Shown here: positions 1 through 8,686 of the stretch, in pieces | How positions within the stretch are numbered: position 1 is the first letter of the stretch | Layout of the letters: the number at the start of each line of letters is the position of its first letter | Source: Paracamarosporium sp. OC-R06-R3 | Taxonomy: Eukaryota; Ascomycota; Dothideomycetes; Pleosporales; Didymosphaeriaceae | Reading direction: 5' to 3' | DNA: 23,636 bases | NCBI GenBank assembly: GCA_019828545.1 | Contig: JACVRA010000275.1 | Span: 2,441-26,076, forward strand | Notes under the pieces: generated by a model | What the model saw: the letters and a program-made list of their open reading frames with translations, nothing else | Databases searched by the model: none | What the model was told of the DNA's origin: nothing | Made by a program: the position numbers and the translations under genes

Positions 1-331
1 GTTGTTCTTACTTTACCTGGCCACTTACAATATACTTGACACGGACTGAATATCCAAGGTTAGACACTAATAATAAATTTGCAACCAGCGCTTTCTCTTC
101 CGCTGGAGTAAGGTATTGCTGCTTCTAGGCTTTTTCCTTGTTGGAAGGCCGTCCATGAGCGCGGCAATAGAGTGTGGTGAGAGGTATACGCCCATGTTCA
201 GACCAGGCAGCCCATGTCAAGGGTAGATCTGCGGGGATACCTTCTGCTAGTACCTGGCTAGCTGGGTCCATGTCTACTTTGGTACTATCGTGGGGGTTGT
301 GATACGATGGCGATGGGAAGGGGACATGCAC
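1..331 (-). pseudogene. pogo/Fot-type transposase, N-terminal fragment, interrupted
   Basis: This minus-strand frame reads like the N-terminal DNA-binding part of fungal pogo-type (CENP-B-like, DDE_1) transposases. The helix-turn-helix-like stretch IPLTTLYCRAHGRPS is followed by the hallmark QQYLTPAEEKALV and then NLGYSVRVKYI. An in-frame TAG (125-127) sits between EKA and KQQYL, where relatives have a continuous frame, and a second stop (TAA, 8-10) follows. The catalytic domain is not present: the frame ends at the second stop, ten bases from the window edge. No convincing ATG opens the frame. It starts near a GTG at 331 just after an upstream stop, and the first internal ATG is at MDPASQ. 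I read it as a dead transposon remnant; the TAG would fit a CAG-to-TAG change. The family call is firm and the exact element is unknown. Confidence 0.8.
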
Positions 332-880
332 AAGCCAGGACTAGACACGTAGGCAACAACGAACGTGCAGCGCTTTGTTACTAAAAATAGTCAAGCAGAT
401 ACGTTTTCAAGCAAGCGCAATAATCTAGATTAATTGAGTGTAGCGTTAATTACCTAATTAAACTAAAGTACTAAGTAAGCTTGTTGAAGATCTTACGCTA
501 AGAAGCCATGATGCTTCCTCTATCGGAGAAACTTTTTAAACCTATGCTACGGTAAGCTAATTAGCCTCGAATGGATATTTGCAGTTAATTTCTATTAATG
601 CAGCATATAGAAGGCTCCGAAGAGAAGTAATAACAGTCCTTTCGCAGAGCTGTAGGGGTGGAAAGTTAGTATAGTTATAGACGGGATGCTAGTAATGATT
701 AACAGCGCGATCAAGGCGACGTAATTTTGCATTGCAAGCTAACAATCTAGGGATGGACGCGTGAACAGTGTCCATGTCTCAATCATGGCTTAAAAGGACA
801 ATGGGGTAGATAATGAATCACTCTTCCGATTCTTCTATACCGGCACAGGGGGTTTTCCGTCGCGCAGGGGGTGACGTTAT
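332..880. other. intergenic, no gene seen
   Basis: An AT-rich stretch with stops in all frames and no recognisable motif. It probably includes the rest of the left-edge transposon and old decayed sequence. I see no supported RNA gene or repeat here. Confidence 0.5.
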
Positions 881-1196
881 AGATGATAGTTTTCCTTGAC
901 TTCGCAATGCAGAGAGGATGTAGTTATAACTAGTTACACAGGCACAAGGCTTGAAATGGGCTATGGAAGTAGCATGCTGTTATTGAAGATGCGAGGTAGT
1001 TTGAACGGTTGATTTCTATCTATAGCAAAAGCAAAGGATAGCTTTATATGGTCTCGTAGAAGCTTTGTGGAAGCGAAAAAGCAGTGAGAAGAGGGGGACA
1101 ACAGGAACAAAAGCAAGTATAAGGAAAGAGGAGTAAACAACAGGGATTAACAGCGAACAACAGGGAATAGGAAACAGGAGATTACCGACCTGTCTC

Positions 1197-1240
1197 GTCT
1201 GTCTGTCTGTCCGTCCGTCAGTTATTTATTTATTTATCTG
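1197..1240. repeat. microsatellite (GTCT/GTCC then TTAT runs)
   Basis: A short low-complexity tract of TGTC repeats running into ATTT repeats, within copy A of the segmental duplication. Copy B has only a reduced version (CATTTACATTTACC) at the matching place. Confidence 0.7.
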
Positions 1241-1340
1241 GTCGGTGACGTGCGGGGGCTTCGTTGCAATAACTGCACGCCGTGTCTGGTACGGGCGGGT
1301 GGCTCGGGTAGACGGTTCAGTACCCTGTACCCTATAGCCA

Positions 1341-1682
1341 CTAATGAGTCCGGGACTTGCCCTCTGCCTCGTGAATAACCGACCACATGGCGGAGTCAAC
1401 AGCCGGCGTGCTTGCGTCGACGATAACACGGTTGCCCTCGAGGACGGCGTCCGTGTAGCACTGCAGACTCAGCTCCAGCAAATCCAACAGGCTAGTGATG
1501 ATGGGAGAATCCGAATCCGGCACGTCACACCTTGCCAAGCGCGTCTCGCGGTGAGCGACGTAGCACGCCTGCTCTGCAAAGCCCCCGTCAAGTAGCGCGC
1601 GGTAACACGTCTCAAAGCGCGCTATACACGCGCGGAATGCGTCGTCAGCCTTGTTCACCTTTTTCTGTTGCTTCGGGTTCAT
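1341..1682 (-). CDS. hypothetical 113-residue protein
   Basis: An uninterrupted 113-codon frame with an ATG at 1682 in good context (A at -3, ATCACCATGA). The product is soluble-looking, with a lysine-rich start (MNPKQQKKVNKADDAF) and likely helical segments, including RACIARFETCYRALLDGG and SLLDLLELSLQCYTDAV. It has four cysteines, no signal peptide and no membrane segment. I do not recognise the family. Support that it is a real gene comes from copy B (3797-4162), where the same codons are still readable in pieces: ACLARF matches ACIARF and, in a shifted frame, YYKxSxRED matches CYTDAVLEG. The duplication therefore carried a coding unit, and only copy A is still open. Transcription cannot be judged from the sequence. 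Confidence 0.55.
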   Translation of the reverse strand: MNPKQQKKVNKADDAFRACIARFETCYRALLDGGFAEQACYVAHRETRLARCDVPDSDSPIITSLLDLLELSLQCYTDAVLEGNRVIVDASTPAVDSAMWSVIHEAEGKSRTH

Positions 1683-2037
1683 GGTGATGTGGTAGGTAGA
1701 GGTTGTGACTTCCTTGCACGTTTTACTTGGCTAGCTGAGGTTGTTAATTATCCGAGATGGATTACAAGCGCTGAAGCCCTAATTATACACAAGAATCTCA
1801 TCTAGCATGGCTGCAACCACTTCCACATGTAGGTTTATTAGGGTTGAACAAGGGAGTCTTTGTTAAAGTAGGGTTATAAAGGCACAGCATTGTTGGTGCG
1901 TACAAAGGACTGCCGACAAAGGATTGAGTGTCTTTGCGCTTCTATTTCTATTTTTGACGGGGTGTTGTTTGGCAGATAGACTGGCCAAGTCTGGCTTAAC
2001 TAAACGCTGTCCGTTGTGGAACGAGTAGATGATACAG
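1683..2037. other. 5' flank of the 113-codon gene, no gene seen
   Basis: This holds the promoter side of the minus-strand small gene and the tail of duplication copy A. Its blocks recur at 4273-4475. No further coding region is supported. Confidence 0.5.
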
Positions 2038-2455
2038 TCAGAGCAATCGTTGATGCAATACACACGCATATGCAGAGCCATCGTTCATACAACGTACACG
2101 TAGAGCAAGCCAGATGTGTAGAGCAATAGTACATAGACTTTATGCGTAGAGTGATGGTCCATGCAATATACATATACATGTGCAGAGCAATCGTTGATAC
2201 AACGTACACGCAGAGCAAGCTAGACATGCGAACTCATATCCACGCAATGCACACGCAGAACAAGCCAGATGTGTAGAGTAATAGTATATAGACTGCATGC
2301 GCAGAGTGATCGTCAATGCAATACACATACATGCGCAGAGCAATCGTACATACAAGGTATACGCAGAGCAAGCCAGATATGCAAACTCATATCTACACAA
2401 AGCACCACGCAGAATAAGCTAGATGTACATAGAAATAGTACATACACTGCATTGC
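2038..2455 (+). repeat. degenerate complex tandem satellite, about three 110-153 base units
   Basis: Units begin with GCAGAGCAATCGTT-type sequence at 2072, 2182 and 2335, after a partial unit from about 2038. Each contains CGCAGAGCAAGCCAGA and an ATAGTACATAGACT-type block. Units two and three carry an extra segment (GCAAACTCATATCYACRCAA...) missing from unit one, so the array has a higher-order structure. Motif pieces recur once more at about 2607-2660. Several open frames cross the array, but they are by-products of the repeat (recurring Cys/Ala/Leu peptides), not genes. Confidence 0.8.
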
Positions 2456-2461
2456 CCAACT

Positions 2462-2568
2462 TTTTGCTCTTTTTCTGTATTACGCCCTTTTCTTTCTTTG
2501 TACCGATTCCCAGGGGGGGATCAACTTTTTTGTAACATTCCGTTGTATGCCGAATTTTGGTCAAAAAC
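2462..2568 (-). repeat. dispersed repeat R1, inverted copy
   Basis: Read on the minus strand it runs TTGACCAAAATTCGGCATAC, then an A-rich section, then CCCCTGGGAATCGGTACAAA and another A-rich section. The same order is seen on the plus strand at 9878-9985 and 10140-10240. It looks like the end or body of a small transposon; I cannot name it. Confidence 0.65.
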
Positions 2569-2999
2569 AAGACTCGGGATATATTGCATACGCAGCGCAG
2601 CGCCCGCGTCCATGCAAAGCACACGCAGAACAAGCCAGATACAGATACGCAGAGCATGTACATTCCCTAGTAGGTGAAGTAAAGCAAAGCAACGTAGCCA
2701 TCCCGCCCGCCCCAAGAAAAAGCGCCCCAGCCAAGTTCCCGCCGTGACCCCAGTCCCGCACCAACGAACGAACAAGCCAGCATGCCAACCAGCAAAGGTA
2801 CGCTGACACAAGCGCGTTTCCGCAGCTTCGCATCGAGACAGTATAAGGCGCTAACTAACTAACCTAGAACCCTCTGCACACGCCCTTTTGCGCTTTGCGT
2901 GCTGGGGCGCTAGGCTGCTTTCCTTGAGTCGAGTAGGTAGGCTCGGTATCTATAGCATAGCTTAACTCGGGTCGGTGGTCTGCGTGTGGATTGGCGGGG

Positions 3000-3200
3000 T
3001 TGGGTGCAGCGCTGTGACTGGGGCTAGTCGATACGGGAAAGAGCGATTCTCGACACACGGTATCATCTCCAGCGCGCGTGGTCCCAATCTTACCCAGTCC
3101 ACGTGCCAAAAAACAAACAAACTCCTCGTCGAAAACAGATGCGCAAAGACAGACGCATAATCCTTTGTCAACAGCAGTCCTTTGTACGCACATATTCTTC
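3000..3200 (-). repeat. segmental duplication, copy C (partial, inverted)
   Basis: On the minus strand this reads GTGCGTACAAAGGACTG, then GCGTCTGTCTTTGCGCATCT, CCACGCGCGCTGGAGATGATACC, CGAGAATCGCTCTTTCCCGT and CACAGCGCTGCACCC. This matches copy B at about 4357-4545 in order and spacing, but in opposite orientation. It is truncated relative to A and B and lacks the gene body. Confidence 0.75.
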
Positions 3201-3796
3201 ACTCAAGCTTACGTCTGAGAAAAAGAAGCATGGCAGGAAAAAAGAAAGCAAATGGAGAGCAGGAAAAAAAGAAGAGAACCCTCGGGTGACTTTGTGGTGT
3301 AGTATGGTTTGCCTTTTATATGAGAGACTGCAATAGTGAAAGTATCTGTGGATGATGGTCTTTGTTGACTTCACGATGCAGATAGCATGTGCTTAGAAAT
3401 ACAACTTGTATATTAATATGCTACAGGTACAAGGCTGTAGAAGTGGTATGTTGGCATTGAGCATCTGAGGTAGTTTAACCGGTTGATTTCCATGTATAGT
3501 AAAAGCAAAGGACAGCTTTTTTACATGGAACTCGTAGAAGCTTTGTAGAAAAGCTCTCAGCAGTGGAAAGAAAACAGGGGAACAATAGAAAACAAAAGTA
3601 AAGAGAAGAGAACAACAGACAACAGCAGGAACAAAAGTGAGCAGAAAGCAGGAGATGGGCGACTTGTCATTTACATTTACCTAGTCAGCAAACGTGCCAG
3701 GGCCTTATTCTAACAACTCTGCACGCAGTGTCTAGTAAGCGTAGCTCAAGTAGATATCTATGCACAGTAGCTGATTACCTTTGCAACTATGGCTTC

Positions 3797-4162
3797 TTAT
3801 TCATCTTGCTTACACGGATGATAAACTGGCTGTCCTCCCGGATGCTGAGCTTGTAGTACTCCAAATCCTACTCTACTATATTCATCTTGCTTATACGAAT
3901 GATAAACTAGCTGTCCTCCCGGACGCTGTGCTTGTAGTATTCCAAATCCTGCTCTACTATATTCAGGAGGAAAGCGATGACCAAGTATGGGTCTGTGTTT
4001 TAGCCGAGGCGCCTGTGTAGCGAGTTTGGGCCGGGCTTGAGGGCGTTGACCGTGTTGAAGCGCGCTAGACACGCGCCATACGTGTTGTTGGTGGGGTTTT
4101 GCGCGTTGGTGCCTGCTTTGTCGGTTGGTTGGCGTGGCGTTTTCCTGATGCTTTGCGTCCAT
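3797..4162 (-). pseudogene. decayed paralogue of the 113-codon gene
   Basis: The region corresponds to the gene at 1341-1682. The N-terminal frame (ATG at 4162, MDAKHQEN) is followed by a frameshift before the conserved ACLARFNT segment. Further on, the conserved CYTDAVLEG codons appear as YYKHSVRED, followed at once by a TAG where copy A has an Asn codon. The frame from 4162 stays open for 121 codons but is out of register with the ancestral one and gives a low-complexity product rich in Gln, Pro and His. I therefore call it a pseudogene, not a second gene. The 81-base duplication in its 3' half is listed separately. Confidence 0.6.
3800..3961. repeat. two tandem 81-base units inside the pseudogene
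   Basis: Units at 3800-3880 and 3881-3961 are nearly identical. Both start TTCATCTTGCTTA and contain GATGATAAACT-, GTCCTCCCGGA- and TTGTAGTA-type blocks, and a third start (TTCA) follows at 3962. The unit is 27 codons long, so the duplication did not shift the frame. Copy A has a single counterpart (about 1416-1475), so the duplication arose after the segmental duplication. Confidence 0.85.
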
Positions 4163-4545
4163 GGTTATGTGTTGTGTTGGAGCAGTCTCTTCTTTTTTAC
4201 ACGACCTACCCTACTCGGCTGGTCGAGGTGGTTCATCCAAGATCCATTCCAAGCACTGCAGCCCTACTTGTATATACACAAGAATGTAATTCACTATTAC
4301 TACAACATGTATCTTCATTGTGACTGAAGAAGGGAGTCTTTGTTGAAGCGGGGTTACATTGTTGGTGCGTGCAAGGATCGAGCGTCTGTCTTTGCGCATC
4401 TGTTTTCAACAAGGTGTTTTTTACTGGTCAAGACTGGCTCGACCACGCGCGCTGTCCGTTGTCCAATGAGGAGATGATACGGCACGCCGAGAATCGCTCT
4501 TTCCCGTGTCGACCAGCACAGCCACAGCGCTGCACCCCCGCACCT

Positions 4546-4921
4546 GTATACTTCCAATATACAGCATATCAAAGCTACGAGAGTTCGATCAATGGCGCAC
4601 GAGGGCGCGTGCGACACTCGTCGATGAGGTGAAGCTCGTGGATCCTAGAGCTCGAAGCCCGCCTTTCCTTTACGACTTGTTTCGTGCCTTCCTCCTTCAC
4701 ACGGCGAGGGCGCTCACGTAGCCGCGATAAAGCTTGGGAGCGAAATCGTGAATGACGGACGTGCACTTCTGCTTATTCAAACGATTCCATGTCGACTTGA
4801 ACCATCTCCATGTCATGCGGTTACTCTGGTTCCAAAATATCAGTGGAAAGATACCAGGAATACCCCTCGGTTTACGCAACTTTCTGACTGCCCTCAACAT
4901 GCACCAACTGAAGAGTTCACT
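4546..4921. other. intergenic, no gene seen
   Basis: Short overlapping frames occur on both strands without recognisable motifs. Nothing here is better than chance. Confidence 0.4.
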
Positions 4922-5734
4922 ATGGACGGGTCAAATCTCTGTTTCACTCAGGCTATCATTGACAATATCCAGACATCAGTTTCGGCCATCATCGGTACCA
5001 CTTCCCCTGGCAAGATTCGTAATCGTCTAGCTATCTTTGTTCGAAACCCGTTCGCTGCGTCTAGATACTAAAACCATTGGCAAGAGGGAAGCGCTGAAGT
5101 ACGAATCTGAATGTGAGAGATTAGCTGCGATTGACGTTGGAAAGAGACAGGCCGCCTCCGCACGTGCCCTGGGTTTCACCCCGTTATCCGACGGGAATTG
5201 ATGGATCGTATTGGCTAGAATCCGAGAGAGAATTGTTGACTGTCTATCTGGAACTGATAATGAGAACGTGCATTTGGAAGCACCGTCGGACTTGTATTCT
5301 GTCTATCTTGGTATCCATGACTTATAAGTTCTTACGATAGCACGCTGGCCTGGATATAATCCCGCCAGAAGCGAAAAAGGCGCTGGAGGCTGAGTGGACT
5401 CGTCTTGCATACACCCATCATTTTACTCTAGCGATCGATGCAGTCCTGGGGTGCGGGTACTCGGCGCCTCCAGGGGAGGCTATCCAACCATCTTCTACGC
5501 ATCGCCCGCAGCTGTAATGTAATCTTCCGGCATATACACCGCATCGGGCTGTCACGGCAATGAAAAGCACCGAGTACAGTCGCTTCCATGCACCCTACCT
5601 ACACGAACGTTTACCGGATGACTGAAGCTGAGGAGATTCGGGTGAAATTGGCTTATCCTCGACGTAGATGGAAGGTAGCTATGGTGAGAAAAGGAAGGCC
5701 AATCTTGAATGAAGGCAACCCGGTGAAGGACTAG
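4922..5734 (+). pseudogene. decayed gene of unknown family
   Basis: Four consecutive stretches read as normal protein but sit in different frames or are cut by stops. (1) 4922-5071 from ATG, MDGSNLCFTQAIIDN. (2) About 5040-5327, including TKTIGKREALKYESECERL, a TGA at 5199-5201, then DNENVHLEAPSDLYSVYLG. (3) About 5341-5625, DIIPPEAKKALEAEWTRLAY and later AMKSTEYSRFHAPYLHERL, with a TAA at 5515-5517. (4) 5618-5734, MTEAEEIRVKLAYPRRRWKV to a TAG. Together they span about 270 codons with only two in-frame stops, well below chance if the frame choice is right. I recognise no domain. The alternative is several short exons, but no clean donor/acceptor pairs join the pieces. Confidence 0.45.
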
Positions 5735-5903
5735 ACGATGGCAAAGCGACGAATCGAACGATTCCTAAGACTGCAGACTCTAAACGAGGTGCATATATAA
5801 GTGTCAGATGTCCTTTCTCAATCACATACCGAACAAGCCATCTCCGCAAACCATCAACTTCAATTTCAAACTCCCCATTTCACCTATAATTATCATATCA
5901 AGT

Positions 5904-6113
5904 ATGCCGTTCATATTTCTCATCGTCGGCCGTGGTTGCCTCATCTGCGGAAACGTCTATCAGTGGCCTACCCCTCAGTCAGAGTCTACAAAGGTGCGCT
6001 ATACAGACACTTTCTAACAAGTATTCACAGAATACTATTATGATTCATCAGATTGTGACTCCTGCGGTTTGTATATTGGTACCATGACTAGATCTTTCAG
6101 ACTGCCGCAATGA
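5904..6113 (+). pseudogene. small two-CxxC (zinc-ribbon-like) protein with an in-frame stop
   Basis: From ATG 5904 one frame runs 69 codons to TGA 6111-6113, interrupted only by TAA at 6015-6017 (codon 38). The first part, MPFIFLIVGRGCLICGNVYQW, holds CxxCG at residues 12-16. The part after the stop, YYYDSSDCDSCGLYIGT, holds CxxCG at residues 51-55. Two CxxCG knuckles about 35 residues apart are what a zinc ribbon needs, and they lie on opposite sides of the stop. A good-looking 37-base intron (AAG/GTGCGC ... CTAAC ... CACAG, about 5994-6030) covers the stop, but splicing it would shift the frame and lose the second knuckle. A one-base deletion near the acceptor, or a true nonsense mutation, would explain this. 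The family is not recognised. Confidence 0.45.
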
Positions 6114-7190
6114 CGTCGCAGTGGGGGTTTAATATACTACATGTGGGCATACGTATTGATCTGCATTGACATACAGATATGAGCGAGTGGCTATCAAGGA
6201 TAGGTTAGCCTGAAAGCCAGGTAGTATAATTAAAAGAGATGACCAGTGACCAGCACGGCTATACAAAGACATAATCTTTACAGTCATCACGTAACTCTCT
6301 GGTATTTACGGCAGCATCTTTTGTCCGATGCATTAGCAGTTGCAATCTACAACACTGTCTCTATTGGTATGACGTTATCCAGAAGTTGCGCCAGTGATGC
6401 ACGACCCTCTCCACTCTCATCATGTGTAGTTCACGGTATACCCTTTTCTTAATAGGCTTAATTCCTTGCGGTAACTTGGTTGTTTTAAACCTAAGCATCC
6501 GAAGCTTAGGATCGTCGCCTACAATAACAAGAATACTCAGCGCGCTGCGTGATGCGTGTTACTCTAATCACAGTTGCTGCCCTACAAATGGGAGCTACCC
6601 GCGAAACACGAACACTGCTAATACAAAATATTGCTAAAAAGCCCTAATATATCATTATTAACAACAAGACCGTGCTCATCAACGTCAAGCCCGTTTCGTC
6701 GAAAGTAAAATCTATGCGCTCAGGAACAAGGAGAAGCGTGGATGAATAGGACTTAAAGTTCACTCTCTGCTCCGAAAATATTGCTAGTCTTTGCTAAGTG
6801 CCCTAGTCGCCATTCTTACGTCTGGCAAACTCGCCCGTGTAGAACCGGAGGCAAAGTCGCAGAAGTGAATCGCCAGAACCCTTTCCTCGGTTAGCATTCG
6901 ACTCACGATTAAACCTTCGGGTTATGAGACATCCTATAGGATGGAGGCTGAGATGTAGCCTGTGTATAGCACGTCATATCTCCTGATGACTGCTTTTGAG
7001 CTGGAGGTGAGAAGGTATGAAGTACCGAATTAAATGCGACATGAGTAAATGAACCTAATCGATACAAGTTCAGATAAGCTGATTTATTTCTTCGTCGCTA
7101 TACGCGTACTTCGACTATGCTATGCCATATGCATTCTATTGTCATTGGGTTTATTCGCTGGCGCGTGAAATCATGGCTTTGAAAACCCGA
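6114..7190. other. no supported gene; weak coding-like stretches
   Basis: One plus-strand frame between about 6640 and 7190 gives protein-like strings (RQARFVESKIYALRNKEKR, PVYSTSYLLMTAFELEVRRY). Its stops are about as frequent as in random sequence, so I do not call a gene. No RNA gene or repeat is recognised. Confidence 0.3.
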
Positions 7191-7191
7191 A

Positions 7192-8324
7192 GTGCCCCTT
7201 GCTGCGGCATTCATTAATATAGGCCTAGCCGAAAGTTCTAGTACAGTCTGTTTCACTCAGACTATGAATCATCAACTACTTTGGAACCCAGGAAGTCAAC
7301 GCAGTTTTATGCCAGTATGTGAGGATGATATGATGTTCATCTTGGTACCTGTATACTGTCTAATTTACGGTCCATTGGATTGGATAGCACTACCGTGTAC
7401 CCTAGCTTACTAAGGTCGACACAAAGCCCGTTCTATTCTTTCATAGCTATGCTGTCGTCATAGATTCCTGGATGATGCTAGCCGTCCGGAAGGTTCTCGT
7501 AGGAAGGTAGCGATCCGCGCCGCGTCCCAAGGAGGCATGCAGGTCCAACCAATCCCAAGATGTATGTTCAGAATAGTCAAGTTCCACTTGCACAGTCCAG
7601 CAAGGCGAACGATATCTCCACCAGAGAAGGACGCTTCCTCCCTAGAACCATTGTCTGGGGAGTTTGATGAATGGACAGAAACCAAAAGGGAGGTTTTATA
7701 GTTTATATTTGTAGTTTGTTTCAATGGTATGACAAAATTTGCTGTGCAGGTAACCTTTGATAACACTTACGCTAACGCTTAGTCGACCGCTCTGTCGTGC
7801 TAGCGCCTTGAGATCTCTGAAATACTACCTATGCTTAGCTCCCAATCTATACTCAGGACCTTACTCGTAGTGACACAAAGATTGTTCCAAGAATGATGCG
7901 ATACATTAACCAATCGCCGAAGGCCATACAGCTAAACAGAGGTGAGATGGCGGGTTCACTTTAGCTGATCTGTGAAGATTCTTCAAATACTGCATCCTGG
8001 TTCCATTGACTGGGTCTTTGTTCAGACCCTAATGGAAATTCCACGTGAACATGTAGTCACTTGGTTTTGCCTAACAGACCTTCTAGAGAAACGCAGAACA
8101 ATGGTATTCTAAATGCAGGCGCCCTGCCACACTAATGTTGCATGTCCTGTGCGCTTGAGTAACAAATAATGACACCAGCTATCGCTAATTCGTTCGATTA
8201 CTATTCGTCGACTAACATTCAACAGTTCTATCGAAATATCGTAAAGGCGAACGCTGTCGCGCTTGGATTATCGAAGTGGTACCGAGAAATCGCAACCATG
8301 GATACTGCGAGGCGATGTGCTTGA
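7192..8324 (+). pseudogene. possible decayed intron-containing gene
   Basis: The frame from 7192 runs to 7726 with only three internal stops in 178 codons. It includes SFMPVCEDDMMFILVPVYCL and GGMQVQPIPRCMFRIVKFHL. A plausible intron follows at 7727-7782: GTATGA donor, GCTAAC branch site, TTAG acceptor, 56 bases. Splicing it keeps the frame, which continues through TQDLTRSDTKIVPRMMRYIN to SSTNIQQFYRNIVKANAVAL and ends at TGA 8322-8324, directly before a GTAAGC donor-like site. The second exon has eight internal stops in 180 codons, close to chance, so that part is supported only by residue composition and by the splice fit. The last 51 codons (ATG at 8169) are open. No family is recognised. 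Confidence 0.3.
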
Positions 8325-8686
8325 GTAAGCTCATCACTTTGTCCTTTTGTAACCTTTTGTGACCTTTTATATCCATCCCTCCATGGAGAGTCGCCTTAAA
8401 ATTATCCTCACCTCCAAAGATTCCTCCTCCTGACAGTAGGTGTGTGGAATTACTACTCAGCGCTAGCATTTGGTACTCTTGGTGGTATTGTCGACTTCTA
8501 CGGTTCCGCGTCGAGCCGGCAAAATCAGCGCGTTCTTCAAAGCCGAGCCAAGCTAAGCAATCTCTTAATTCTCTGGACAAAGATGATTTTAAGTGGGTCC
8601 CCCAAATGTAAGCTCGACTTGCTAGAAGATGGCAGCACCCCACCATTGCCGTTCAGGCAGCTGCAATACCCGAGCTCTATAACCCA

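Larger units (their letters stand above)
882..2040 (+). repeat. segmental duplication, copy A (carries the intact 113-codon gene)
   Basis: Copy A aligns by eye with copy B at about 3350-4475 in the same orientation. Shared anchors, in order, include CTTCGCAATGCAGA / CTTCACGATGCAGA, GTAAAAGCAAAGGA-like and CTCGTAGAAGCTTTGT blocks, a purine-rich AACAGG/AACAAAAG tract, CACGCCGTGTCTGGTA / CACGCAGTGTCTAGTA, the gene body, and GGGAGTCTTTGTTGAAG-like and GCGCTGTCCGTTGT-like blocks. The copies differ by many substitutions and small indels, so the duplication is old. Its end abuts the 2038-2455 satellite. Confidence 0.75.
3350..4545 (+). repeat. segmental duplication, copy B (carries the broken gene)
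   Basis: The direct partner of copy A (882-2040). It retains the flanking blocks on both sides of the gene and extends further right, through sequence shared with inverted copy C (to about 4545). The 3540-3650 portion is an expanded purine-rich tract (AACAAAAG/AACAGG words). Confidence 0.75.

Noticed and set aside
2000..2833. Several overlapping minus-strand frames rich in Cys, Ala and Leu
   Set aside because: They repeat the same peptide words because they lie in the tandem satellite and neighbouring repeats; they are not genes.
6640..7190. Long plus-strand decayed gene upstream of 7192
   Set aside because: Some segments look like protein, but stop density matches chance and no splice sites connect them. 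Left as unassigned.
7458..7766. Minus-strand 102-codon open frame
   Set aside because: It starts with GTG. The plus strand at the same place gives a longer, more protein-like frame that joins a plausible intron.
8212..8646. Minus-strand 144-codon open frame with ATG
   Set aside because: It overlaps the 5' part of the plus-strand kinase locus, where the plus strand reads protein-like sequence continuous with the kinase. The minus product has no recognisable domain.
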